Notes under the pieces: generated by a model
Told to the model about the DNA's origin: nothing
Seen by the model: the letters and a program-made list of their open reading frames with translations, nothing else
The model's database searches: none
Assembly (NCBI GenBank): GCA_964036045.1
Contig: OZ038384.1
Coordinates: 34,273,997 to 34,337,996, forward strand
DNA: 64,000 bases
Source: Eutreptiella sp. 'Long Island Sound 2002'
Taxonomy: Eukaryota; Euglenozoa; Euglenophyceae; Eutreptiales; Eutreptiaceae
Direction of reading: 5' to 3'
Part shown: in pieces, positions 53,691 through 64,000 of the stretch
Layout of the letters: every line of letters begins with the position of its first letter
Numbering within the stretch: position 1 is the first letter of the stretch
Translations under genes and position numbers: made by a program

Positions 53691-56400
53691 TTCGTTCCCC
53701 TTGCCCCTCATTCGACTAGTCATGGCATGCCATTTTGATGCATTTCATAGGGTTACTTCAGCAGGGCATATCTTTGGGCCACTGCTTCCGTAACCTTTAG
53801 AGTAAAATGCATACGAAAGCCATATGTGTCTCTTTCAAGTGTATATTAACTCAACTTGTAAGCTTGAAGTAATGAGTGATTTATTGAGTTTGAGTCATAG
53901 AAATAGGATTCCAAGAATACCATGAAGTGCCCCATGCAAAGAAAGGTATGTATCTCTTCCCATGGTGTACACCGACCCAAAACATCTTGGGTCAATTGAT
54001 TTTGACGTTTGGAATTCATTTCATCACCATGGTGGGTCAAGCCATCCACGGTACGGCTGCCATCCATGGCCCAAAAGAACCATTTTTGACCATGGTATGG
54101 ACCCACTTTGGGAGCTTTGTGCCAGGAGCCATTGTGTCGAGCTTTGCTATTGTTTTTTCGACATGCATGTCCGTGCATGTCTCGAGTCGACGTATGTGTT
54201 TGATTTAACGAATTTGGAGCCAGTGGCTAAGCACTAGATCAATTTGAGTGACTTAGTCCTGAGCACTCCTTTTTTCATCTGCTCAAAGTTGGCCATGATA
54301 TTTCTAAGATATCGTGGAGCCGGAAGTCAAGTAAAAGCTTACTTTGTACGTACGTGACGCGTACTTTCGAGGTATGGAAGAGTTTGACCCGCTTCGAGCC
54401 TCAAACATCTTCTTTTCGTAAAGTATTTTGAATCATTGGAAGCTTTTTTAACTATGTCATTTTCATGTCAGTTTTCACTCAATTTTACTGAATCAACGGC
54501 TCACTTTCTGGGCTGGGTTCTCGAAGCCCGCGGAGATTTTGAACCCAATTTCTGTTTTTGCATGTTGGGGGAGGCGTTTACTTTGCATTTCGTCTTTGTT
54601 TCCATTATTTGCGGCCATCCACCGAGTTTGAGCATCGAAAAGGTCCACTTCATTTTCGATCTGTGAATTTCATGTCCTCACTTGTGGTGACCATGGAGAC
54701 CCACTACCATGGAGTTTTTGTTCGAACCTTGAATCCATCGGGGCGTACTTGGTCCGTAGTACGCATATATGGTCAAGTTATCAACCCTCTGTTGCTCGGC
54801 GGCTCGTATTTGTTGAACTTGTGCAAGCAATTTTAACTTAATTTCATGCCTAGGAAAAATTGCCCAGCATGCATGTCCAATTGTTGCCTGTGTATGTACT
54901 CACTTGTGGAGCTCATGACTCCACCCCATTGTTGATTTTGGACGTGAGAATTGTTTCCCATGAGAGCCGAAAGTCTCCACTCCACGGATGTGATTTGTAT
55001 GACGAAATGTGAGACGTGGGCATCTCACCGCAACCGGATCTCTAGAAACGTTTTTGAGATCCAAAATTTCACGTGTCCACTACAGAGACTTGGTTTGTTG
55101 GGTTCCTTGGGTCAAATCCCTTGGTTTCTGACCCTCATTCACTCCAAGGTGTCTACTCTGGGTATGTGGAGCTGTTTGGGTGTGGTTCATACCATACTCA
55201 CGTCAATCCGAACCTATTTTGCCAAGCCTATGGCATAGCGGCTTTACATGGCTCCAACCAGGTCTATCGAGAGCCTTGAAAACCACCCTGTCATGTGGTC
55301 ACTTTACAGGCTAACAGTAAAAAGCCTATGAGGAGTTAGATCTTGGAGTCTTCTGCTATGCTTCCATGGTGCTCTCTACGTAAGGTTTAGCATTTACTTG
55401 AAGCTTACTGGTACATAGGTTCACTTTTTTGAATTTCACCAGGAACGTTTCTCAAAAATTCCTAGTTTCATGAGGTCACTTGAGGTCCGTGGCAAAGCTA
55501 GGCCACAGGTCAGTTTTGGGCCAGCGTTTTGTCCATGGCCTACCAGCAGTGTCTACGGGTCATATTTGGGTAATTGGACTCTTGGTCTATCCTTGAAGGA
55601 TCGGTCCAAGTCCATGTGTCACTTCAATTTTGACTTGAATCCTGTGTGTAAAACATGCTCATGGAACCCTTTTGAGGTTAGTAAACTGTGTACTGGAGAT
55701 TGCTGCTTTGCTCCAAAGCCAGGGAGAGGTAGGGTCAGCCCCTCTGGGGCAATCAAGTCCTCTCCGAATTGTTTGTGCATGTACTTTACCGGACCTCAGG
55801 CTATCACTATGTTGGAAGTATTTGCATTCTTATCTCGCTTGTTTTTCACTGTTGGGGAATTTCACCAAAGTGCGCAGCCCATCAGACTAGATACAGTGTC
55901 CTGGTATCGTTGAGATAGACCAGGATATCTGGGGATCATGTTGGTGGACTGTTACACTTTAGATGCTACAACACGGATTCTTTTGAGACCTCCCCGCGTG
56001 GCTCGGGAGCACTTGAATGTCAGTGACCTCTGATTTCTGGTTTTTCCTGCTTGTGTGCCCTGAAGACTGCAGTAAATGTCAGGGCCCACATTGAGTTGTA
56101 TCCTGCCCCCCTATGTGTGTCAGGGTGAAGGTCCTGGATTTCCATCACTACCCTTGTTCCTGTATGGGACCCTGTCCAATTGCTCTGACTCCCTCTGTGC
56201 CAATTTGTCTTGTGTACATACTGTTTTTGCGGTTGCATGATGTATCTCTTTTCGTCCTTTTAGGTACGAAAGGGGTGATTTTGTGATCGCTGCGCTCACT
56301 CTGCGTTTCAGCAAGGTTTCAAACTTCTTGTCTAGTGCTGTGCCTTCGCTTGTGACTCGCTCGGCTAAGGGAAAGGCGCCCGTACTGGCCCCGCTTACAC
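53691..56400 (+). other. Possible LTR or leader region of R3
   Basis: The sequence is non-coding, moderately AT-rich and studded with CCATGG and ACCATGGT words, as the R2 LTRs are with CATATG/CCATGG words. It runs directly up to the R3 gag region. No second copy exists in the window, and no primer binding site was found, so LTR status is a guess from position and style. Confidence 0.3.
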
Positions 56401-56537
56401 GCAGTTGGGCAAAATGGCACCGGGAGTACTATCACAAATGTCTCCCAAGGGCTACGCCGGAGTACCTAGCCGAGAAGTGGTGCTCACAAAGACCCCCCCA
56501 ACGAGGACAACTTCAGATTTGACATCTCCAGCCCGAC

Positions 56538-59372
56538 ATGCAGGACCTGAACCCGCGAACCGGGGAGCTCGTCCCCTCCGCGGCAGCCCCCGCCTCCCGC
56601 ATCACCGGGTCCAGGCCTCATGGGTCCGACTCAACAAGCAGCTCGGGGTCCGATGGCCGGCCGCCCCCGGCGTCCCCCGTACTTGTGGACCCAGCCTTCT
56701 ACGCCTTCCCTGGGTCGGTTGAGGACCCCCAGGGTGGCCGCTGGCACTTTGCCGAGGAAATCGAGCTCAGCAACGACCTAGGCCAGCCGGCATTTCGCAT
56801 CAGGTCGGCCGCCTTTGAGATTGTCAACGTGCAGCAGCAGTGGCAGGAGCTCGACGCCTTGGCCGCCCACTACCGAGGCTTCGCCGCCAAGTCTGCCACC
56901 GTGCAGCAGGAGACCGTGGCCTTCTTGAGCGACCTGAGCAGAGTCGTCCGCTCGCTCGCCCGGCACACCAACGCCGGGCTGACTCAGGCTTGGACCGAGG
57001 AGCACACCTTGCATCAGCGGGTCTGCCACCTTGATGACCAGCTTGGGCGGCTCAGTAGGTCTGGGGATGAGCTCCGGGCCGAACATCCGAGCCAGCTCAG
57101 TGTCCTCAGCGCCCTCCAAGCGAACACCGTGGCCGCCGTTGCCGCCGCTGCAGCCGCCCCCGACCTGGCGACCATCCAGGCGGCCATGGAGATCGAGATC
57201 CAGCGCGCCGTAGACATCCAGAGGGCCCCCTCATACAGCGGATCAATGAGCTCGAGCAGCGAGAAGCCGAGCACCGTCGCGCCCTCGCGGGCTACGTCGA
57301 CCAGCTCAAGGCCCTCATGGCATCAGCCGCCGCCAAGACCCGTTCTACCACCGGTTCTACAACGACCCCAGCAGATCCATCCATCGGCCCCCTCAAGGCC
57401 AAGCTGGCGACCATGGAGGCAGAGCTGCAGCAAGTTCAGCTCACCATGGAGAACCAGCGGTGCGCCGGATCCGAGTTCCGGCAGAGTATACTTAATAGCA
57501 TGAGCGTCATGATGACCGTGCCCGTGACACTAGCTCAGCCCCCCCTGGGACCCGTGCCCCCCCCCGAAGATTCTGATTGCTTTGCAGATCAGGTCAGGGC
57601 CCAAGAAGAATGCCTGACCACCTTGGAGAATCAGGTGGCTTGCTGTAATGAGCTCATAATGGAGTTCAAGAGCCAGCTTGAGGGGCTGCAGTGTGAGGAG
57701 GGTGTTGAAGAAGGGCCCCAGAGGGTGACTGTGCCATTCATGGGGCACATCATCCTGTACATACTCCAGATTTCAGTGGCCATTCTGAAATGGCTTGCCA
57801 TGTTGCTGATGTACATACTCACGTGCATGAGACACCCCATACCCATGTGCATGTGATCCCACAGCCGTATGTACATACACATGCGCCTTGTGCAGCCACC
57901 CATGCAGCGGAGACATCAGAATTACCGGGTTATCACCCCCCCCAGGGGCCTACGGAAATGGGACCACCAGGTTATCACCCCCCCCCCCCCATGGTTTTCC
58001 AAGTGCACAATTCAGTTTCTCTGGACGCCCCCCCCTGGATATGCTCATCAGCACACCCATCAGCATCAACCATACTGCTCGACCTCCTCCCAAGCACATC
58101 ATTATTGTGCCGAGAGGCGTCACCTTCAGGGACTCCACCCTCAGCACTTTGATGCTCGGGGAAATTTTGACCCCAGGGTAATCCTGAGGTGGCCGGAGGA
58201 TGAGGAACTTCCCAAGGTCAAACCAGTAGGGATTCTGGCTTGGGGTATGGCCTTTGCTGAAGTCCCTGATGACCCGGCCCCGAGCCCCATGGATAACCCC
58301 ACTACCTTCAACCAGTTCTGGGCAACCACGGGGCCAGGGGCATATGGCCATCAGGCAAGCCCCCACCTGGACCCCACATCCCTTGGGGACCTGCTGCGGG
58401 CCAACCTCCGTCCCGAGTCGGATGGAAGTTGTGAAACCGTGCCCCACTACCTCCTGAAATGGAGAAGGTGGGAACGGTCAGTGGGGCGTGCCCTGGGTGA
58501 GGAGGCCCGGATTGTGGAAATCCTGGCCTCCATACCCCCGAAGATCGCCGGCCCCATTGAGGACCGCCATCTCCGCCGATGCCTCTCCTACAAGGAGGTA
58601 AAGGAGGAGGTGGAATGGGAGGGCGAGGAATAAGACTAATGTAGATCTCTTCAGGGATACCTACAAGACTACTGTGGTGCCGGCTCATTGCACGGCATCA
58701 CAACTCAGTGGGATCTTCGAGGATTTCTGCTATTGGGGCAAGAGGGTGAGGGGAGGAGTTACCCTGGAGGATGCCAGCAAGGACTGGCTGGGCGCCGTCC
58801 GCCTGCACTCTGACTTGACCCGAAATGTCATTGCAGAGCAAACTAAGTGTACCCGTCATTTGACTATGTCCGGCTGTACCTGTTTGTGCAGGTCTACTTC
58901 CTGCAGCAGAAAAAAACAGATGAGCACCTGGCTCAATTGCGGAGGTGGCACCAGGGCTTTAAGGTGCAACAGCTGCAGGAAGGCCCCCCTGACAAGGGGT
59001 ATTCCTCATCGCCTGCTGGGGTCCACAACCTGCTGCACGATCCTGAGTACCCCCCCCTTGCACAGGGAGAGAGTGACAGCCCACCAGCGTCCCCTGACGA
59101 GGAGCTGGAAATCAATGTTTTGGGCAAAAGGTCACGAAGACTGGACCCCCCTATAGTTTCTGTGGCTTCAAGGGACACAAGGTGGAGACTTTCTACCACA
59201 AGCATCCCCACCTGCGACCTCCCTCAGGAGCCGCAAGAAGGGTCTAAAGGAGGGACCCCCCTGCAAGGGCTGTGGCAGCACTTGGCACACCCCTGATTAG
59301 TGTTGGAAACTCCATCCATACTTGAAGCTTCAGCCAAAGAAAGGTGCTAAACCCCCCCCGAAGCGAAATTAG
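56538..59372 (+). pseudogene. gag: R3 gag, multiple frameshifts and stops
   Basis: Frame 1 (56538-57235) has MQDLNPRTGELVPS and helical regions (LDALAAHYRGFAAK, VAFLSDLSRVVRSLARH). A -1 change near 57220-57235 continues RINELEQREAEHRRALAGY and a coiled coil (LATMEAELQQVQLTMENQ). TGA at 57854 is crossed in frame, then capsid-like sequence runs to TAA 58631 (LLKWRRWERSVGRALGEEA). A further frame gives TYKTTVVPAHCTASQLSGIF, then FDYVRLYLFVQVYFLQQKKTDEHL. The first knuckle is degenerate (YSFCGFKGHKVETFYHKHP); the second is CKGCGSTWHTPD-stop-C with TAG at 59298. The last frame ends in TAG at 59370-59372. Many lesions indicate an old copy. Confidence 0.65.
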
Positions 59373-59519
59373 AGTCCTGAGCGGACGCGACGGCACTCAG
59401 GCCCGCTCACAAGACGCCCAGGTTACCCCAGTCTGAGGGTTGACTGCCTGTATGGTGAAAAATAAACGGTGCGCGTCGCGGTGGTACTCAAGGGGGATGA
59501 ACAAGAGGTACTGAGACCG

Positions 59520-60497
59520 CCCCGATCAGCAGTAGTGGACTTAGCAGCCGGGAAAGGCCTGATCTTGTCAGGGACCTTCTTTTTGAAGTCCCTGGAACCC
59601 CTGTCGTCGGCTCTGGACTTTTAGTGCATCCTCAAGGTGCATCATAGGGGTCATTGGATATGAGTTGGTACCAGATCTGGTCTGTTCCAAGGCTGACAGT
59701 CCAATACGGCTGATTGGGGCTGGATCCAATTCTCTGAAGGGAGACACCCTTTGTATACACGGGGCTCTCTTACTCCCCGTATCACACAAAGGGAAATACG
59801 TCCGGGCCAGATATCCTGATGCAACTCTGTACATCGTTGACATAGGGCCCAGAGCCATAGTGGGGTATCCCTTATTGGCTCGGTATGGTTTGGCAGTCTG
59901 CCCAGGGCAAGGGCCATTGATTTTTGAAGAGGATCTCAGTGGAGAGACCATCACTGTCCCGGCCTCTGAGCCCCCACCTGGGCTGGAACTGACCCAGGTT
60001 GAGAGGGACAACCCAATTCAGTCGTTCGTCCCATTATACTCTGTTTCTGCGCCAACGGTCACTGAGGATGGTCCTTCAGATTTCAATCGGTACGAGGGTT
60101 CAGTGAGATCTGTGGGAGTGGGCAGCAGAAGGTTAAATGCCCTAGTCGAGCCTCACATTCGGCCTTTGGTCCCTTATGAACAAGTCCACTCCCGCATAGA
60201 TGGATCTGCCTTCGTCGATGGGTGCCATGTCCCTGCCTCCGCGGGACACCTCTGCGCTCCACAAACGCACAACGCAGGTTGTGCGGGCGAGAGGGCACAG
60301 GGCAGCCTGGGTACTTCTGTGCCTTGGTCTGAACCGTTCAACAGTCTGTTGCCCCCCGTCGATACCCTGACCTATTCTGAAATGACAGCACCTCATGGGA
60401 CAGTTGACACTACACACACAATCCTGAACACACAATCTGTACCTCAGCAAATGATGGAGAGGCCTTCACAGGTTCGATTTTCACCGGCAGGGACCAG
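59520..60497 (+). pseudogene. R3 protease-like segment
   Basis: Degenerate site near 59526-59560: the two frames read VVDLAAGKGL and RPDLVRDLLFEVPG, as though a VDSGA-type sequence had lost its frame. The following frame, open 59665-60501, has LIGAGSNSLKGDTLCIHG, YIVDIGPRAIVGYPLLARYGL (the second half of a retropepsin, with a hydrophobic-G pattern) and a linker rich in Pro/Ser. It ends at the GGTA repeat that marks element C. Confidence 0.5.
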
Positions 60498-60510
60498 GTA
60501 GGTAGGTAGG
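60496..60510 (-). repeat. (CCTA)n tail of element C
   Basis: On the minus strand CCTACCTACCTACCT, the same unit that ends element B at 34459-34475 (+). It marks the junction between R3 and element C. Confidence 0.6.
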
Positions 60511-60998
60511 TCGACTCAGGACTGGGGTTGCCCTGCAGGGGGGACTTACCAAGGGGCTTTTGCTCACCCACCCACGGCCCTACTGCACGTGCCCCCACAA
60601 AGCGGCTCCCCCACATGGGGGAAGGGCGCGGTTGCCGCGAGCAGTACCCTACAGCGGGTTCTGCCCAGAGAGGTAACCCATGTTTGACCGAAGTCTCACA
60701 TTGCTCTGCTTCGGGCGGATGATACGTGGGGGAGGGTCCCATCGCACATCTTCATCAACTTCCGGATTCTGGGTCCCAGGGGCCCGGAGCCAGGCCAAAG
60801 GCCCTGTCCTGCAGGCACCCCCACCTGGGTTGGTTTTCAGTAAGCGTGAGGCGACTTGAAGAAGCACGTGCTACGGGACTCGCATGCCGTGGCGCACACT
60901 CACGCCTCCTGACTCGGTCGAGCTTGCGCTCTCCCGGGGGGCCAGGGGTTTGGAGTAGGTCGTTGTGGTTGGTTGGTCGGTCGTTTAACTGTTCGGCG

Positions 60999-61740
60999 TA
61001 GTTTGTTAATGTTGGTTGGTCGGTTGCGTGATGGTAGAGTCACATTTTTGTTCGTGCGTATGGTCGTCGGCGGGCGTGGGGCACCACGGTGTCGCCAACC
61101 CGTTGGACGCCGTTCCCGTTTCGACCCCTGCACGCCTGGCTGGTTTGGTGTTGGCCGGCTTGCGTGTGGTCTGTTTACGGTCAAGTGGCGGCTGCAGCTG
61201 CGGTGTGGTTGTTGGGCGGTTGTCTTGGCAGCCTCATTGTTGGCTTGGTTCGCGTGGGTTCTGTCGCGCTGCTGCCGGTGGTCGTATCGCCGAATGTTGT
61301 TTGTGTAGTCGGCACGTCCGTGTCGGTGCTGGTTAGTTGCGTTTTGGTTTGTCCAAGTGTTGTGTAGTGTAGTTTGTTAACGTTGGTTGGTCGCGTTCGT
61401 AACGGTAGAGTTACATGTTCTGTTGTGTTCGTGGGTATGGTGGTCGGCGGGCCTGGCGCACCGCGCTTTCGCCAACCCGTTGGACGCCGTTCCTGTTTCG
61501 ACCCCTGCATGCCTGGCTGGTTTGGTGTTGGCCGGCTTACGTGTGGTCTGTTTATGGTCATGTCGTGGCCGCTGCAGTGGTTTTGTTGGTGCACGGTTGT
61601 GTTAGCCGCCTCATGGTCGGCTTGTTCGGCGTAGGTTCCTTGGCGCTGCTGCGGGCGCTTGCGCGGTCAGATGTTGTTCGTGTAGTTGTCCCGCTTGTTT
61701 CGGTGTTGGTTGGTCGTGCCCGGGTCAGACCCTGGTTGGG
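60999..61740. repeat. 371-bp tandem repeat, two copies, in element C
   Basis: TAGTTTGTTAA begins at 60999 and 61370; both units contain CCAACCCGTTGGACGCCGTT and TTTCGACCCCTGCA, with moderate divergence. Confidence 0.85.
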
Positions 61741-62528
61741 GCTGTGCTGTTTGCTTGGCCGGGGTTGGTGCTGTGCCGGTGCCTGGCCCCCCTCTTGGTG
61801 GGGTTTGCTACGTTGGTGCGTGGCCCCCCCTATGGTAGGGCGTGCTGTGTTGGTGCGCGCCTCCCGCCCACTTTGGGGCGTATTGTGTCGGTGTGTGGCC
61901 CCTCCCAAGGTGGGTGCTGTGCTCGCGTGCGGCCCACCGCATTGTCGCCGTGCTGCTTTGCTGCGTTACCCCCCTCGTGGTGGGGCGTGCTCTGCCGGTG
62001 CGTGGCCCCCCTCATGGTGGGGCACGCTGTGTTGGGGCCTGTCCGCCGCGGTGGTTGTGCGTGGTGTGGTGGTGCTGGGCTTGGGTTGTCGTCGTGTGTG
62101 CCACCTGGGCGCCGGCGTTGGGTTCGGGTTGGTGGTCCTTGTGGTGGTGTTTGAGCCGGCGCCATGCGCGGCTTGTTTTGTTTGTTCGGTGTTGTCTTCG
62201 GCGCCATACTGTCGGCGTGTTCGGATGGGTGTGGTCGGCGGTTGGATTGCGGTTGTGGTTGTGTTGATCACCTGGCGGGGTCGGGTGCTGTGCTTGTGCG
62301 CGGCCCCCCTCATGGTTGGGCGTACTTTGTTGGTGCGTGCCCCCCCCCCTGGTGGGGCGTGCTGCGTTGGGTTCTGGCCCCCTTCTTGGTGGGGCGCGCT
62401 GTGTTGGTGCGTGCCCCCCCTCTTGCTGGGGTGTGCTGTGTTGGTGCCCCCCTGCCGCGATGGTGGTGTTTGGTTTGGGTTGTCGTCGCCTGTCCGGTGG
62501 GTTGTGGTTGTGGTTGTGTTGTTGGCTT

Positions 62529-62985
62529 GGTCGGGGTTGGTGCTGTGCTGGTGCGTGCCCCCCCCCCCCCCTGTTGGGGCGTGCCGTGTTTGTGCGTGCC
62601 CCCCCCCCTGGTGGGGCCTGCTGTGGTGGCGTGTTCGGGTTTCGGTTCGTGATGTTGTAGCCGGCTGGATGCTCGGCTTGTTTTGTTGGTTCGCTGATGT
62701 CTCCGTCGCCGTACGGCCGGCGTTGTCGGGTGTTTGTTGCCTGTGGTGTTTGCGTGGCCGGGGTCGGTGCTGTGTTGGTGCGTGCCCCCCCCTTTGTTGG
62801 GGCGTGCCGTGCTTGTGCGTGCCCCCCCCCCTTGGTGGGGCCTGCTGTGTCGGCGTGTTCGGGTTTTGGTTCGTGGTGTTGTACCTGGCTGGATGCTCGG
62901 CTTGTTTTGTTGGTCTGCTGTTGTCCCCGCCGCCGTACGGTCGGCGTTGTTGGGTGTTGCCTGTCTGTGGTGTTTTCCTGGCCGG
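62529..62985. repeat. ~227-bp tandem repeat, two copies plus partial, in element C
   Basis: GGTCGGGGTTGGTGCTGTG at 62529 and GGCCGGGGTCGGTGCTGTG at 62756 start units holding GGATGCTCGGCTTGTTTTG and GCCGTACGG; a third start (GGCCGGGACGG) is at 62980. Shorter ~55-bp sub-repeats (GGTGCGTGCCCCCC...GGGGCGTGCTG) run through 61750-62860. Confidence 0.75.
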
Positions 62986-64000
62986 GACGGACGGGCCAGC
63001 CTCCCGAGCGCGTGTGGTGCGCCTACCCTTTGTCCTGGCCGGGTCAGACGGGCCGGCCTCCCGAGCGCGTGCGGTGCGCCACTCCTTTTTTTTGTTTCGC
63101 GGGTGTCGTCGCCCTGCTGCTCGTGGTCCTTTGCTCGCTCGTGTCTGTGCGGTTCCTGGCCTTGCGCCGGTGTTTGTCGCCGCTTGCTGCTGTGCCCCCC
63201 CCCCCCACCCCACCCCGCCCTTCCGCTTGTTGTGTCCCGCCCCCCCCTCGCTTCTTGGTGCCCCCGCCGGCGGTCCCCCCCCCCTCCCCGGGGGTATGCC
63301 CTTCCCGGCTGGTTGTCTCGCCCTCGTTTACCCCTGTTGCCTCTGTGCCTTGTGGTTGGCCGTTTGTTGGCGTTTCCTTTTGTCCCCCCCCCCCCGGATC
63401 GTGTCTCCTGGGTGTTGGCCCCTGCCGCTCGTTTTCCCTTGTCCTCCTGCTTCTGCCTTGCTTTTTCCGTGCCTTTGGCCTTGGCACCTGTTTGGTTTGG
63501 TTTCGTTTTCCCCGCTCGGCTCGTGCTGGTGCCCCCCCCCGCCCCCCGGCGGTTGCTCCTGGTGGTCTGCGGTGCCCCGTGTCTTGTTCTGTGGTGCTGT
63601 GGTTAGAGGTGGGCTGTTGTGTGCGGCGCGCGGTGTTTTGCTCCGCCGTACTGTGTTGTTGTGCGGGTGCCTTGCCGTGTGGTGCGCTCGTCTGTTGTGC
63701 CGTTAGCCCTCTCCCGTTGGCGTTGGCCACGCCATGTCTGTTGGTGTCGCTCGGTGCTCCGCCTCTCCGCGCTGTTTTGTGCGGTGTTTCGTCGTGTGTG
63801 GTGCCTTTGTGCGTTGTCGTGTGCTGCGGTGTTTTCCTTGTTGCTCTGTGGTGTCGTGGTTGTTCTCTCTCTGCTTTCTCGGTTTTGCGCACCTGCGGGT
63901 TTGCGCCGCCTGGTGCTGCCCCCACCCCCCCCCCCCGTGGTTTGTGTGTCGTGCCTTCTGCCGGTTTGTGTTGCCGCGGTGTGCTGGCTTGTTCTGCCCT

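Larger units (their letters stand above)
56405..60497 (+). mobile_element. R3: decayed Ty3-type gag-protease region, cut off by element C
   Basis: Coding fragments in changing frames give a gag-like protein with coiled coil and two CCHC knuckles, followed by a protease-like segment. RT onward is absent because the sequence changes to element C at about 60498. Order and content match R1 and R2; family placement is by gag/protease layout only. Confidence 0.6.
60498..64000 (-). mobile_element. Element C: thymine-poor retroelement-like unit, 3' part only
   Basis: Opposite orientation to A and B: the + strand is almost free of A (3 in 62281-62640), so the sense (minus) strand is almost free of T. 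As in B, about 450 bases of ordinary composition (60511-60960) precede the tail, then comes the biased tandem-repeat region. The protein-coding part expected from A and B would lie beyond the window end. Long open frames on both strands arise from the missing stop codons and look low-complexity. Confidence 0.55.

Noticed and set aside
61415-63706. 763-codon + strand open frame in element C, and a 415-codon frame on the other strand (61966-63213)
   Set aside because: The + strand has almost no A, so stop codons hardly occur; the translations are low-complexity Val/Cys/Pro/Gly or Thr/Pro/Arg strings and several overlapping frames are open together.

Overview
The window looks like nuclear DNA of a eukaryote, most plausibly a prasinophyte-type green alga with a large repeat-rich genome. 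The reasons are nested chromovirus and Ty3-type retrotransposons, a cut-and-paste transposase with a GT-AG intron candidate, a very large IQ-motif gene in one exon, long intergenic DNA with minisatellites, and no operons or ribosome binding sites. The species is inference; no rRNA, functional tRNA or organelle marker is visible.

Layout. (A) 1-5106: a GC-rich, thymine-poor element on the + strand, 5' end outside the window, with a broken Arg/Ser/Pro-rich ORF and a (TCAAACC)3 tail. It lies inside the RNase H of (R1) 5107-~10404, a minus-strand Ty3-type retrotransposon with gag, protease, a Dam-like domain, RT and RNase H. 10405-12709 holds a 21-bp minisatellite and a Pol III-like box pair. 12710-21145 is the only clearly intact host gene, a 2811-residue protein with two IQ arrays (about 14 and 15 motifs) around about 1000 residues of an unrecognised leucine-rich repeat. 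21146-27700 is non-coding DNA with a 46-bp minisatellite and a decayed DDE transposase.

27700-48030 is a nested block. A pogo/Tigger-like transposase gene (27.72-29.25 kb) is cut by element B (29247-34478, same type as A). One base further on it is cut again by R2, a complete 13.2-kb chromovirus (34484-47697, two 2.36-kb LTRs, CATG target duplication). The transposase C-terminus resumes at 47698-48030 with reading phase preserved.

48031-56400 is mostly AT-richer non-coding DNA with a 350-bp direct repeat, an unrecognised minus-strand ORF and possibly the leader or LTR of R3. R3 (56.4-60.5 kb, +) is a decayed gag-protease region cut off by element C (60.5 kb to the window end, minus strand), again thymine-poor on its own strand, with a (CCTA)n tail and 371-bp and ~227-bp tandem repeats.

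The most unusual material is the A/B/C family: ~5-kb elements whose sense strand is nearly free of T, encoding (A, B) an SR/Pro-rich protein with a small folded C-terminal region and no visible reverse transcriptase, ending in short tandem-repeat tails, and in all three cases abutting the interrupted coding sequence of another mobile element. Second are the IQ giant's central repeat, and the shared layout of the Ty3-type elements (Dam-like domain between protease and RT; UAG at the end of gag).
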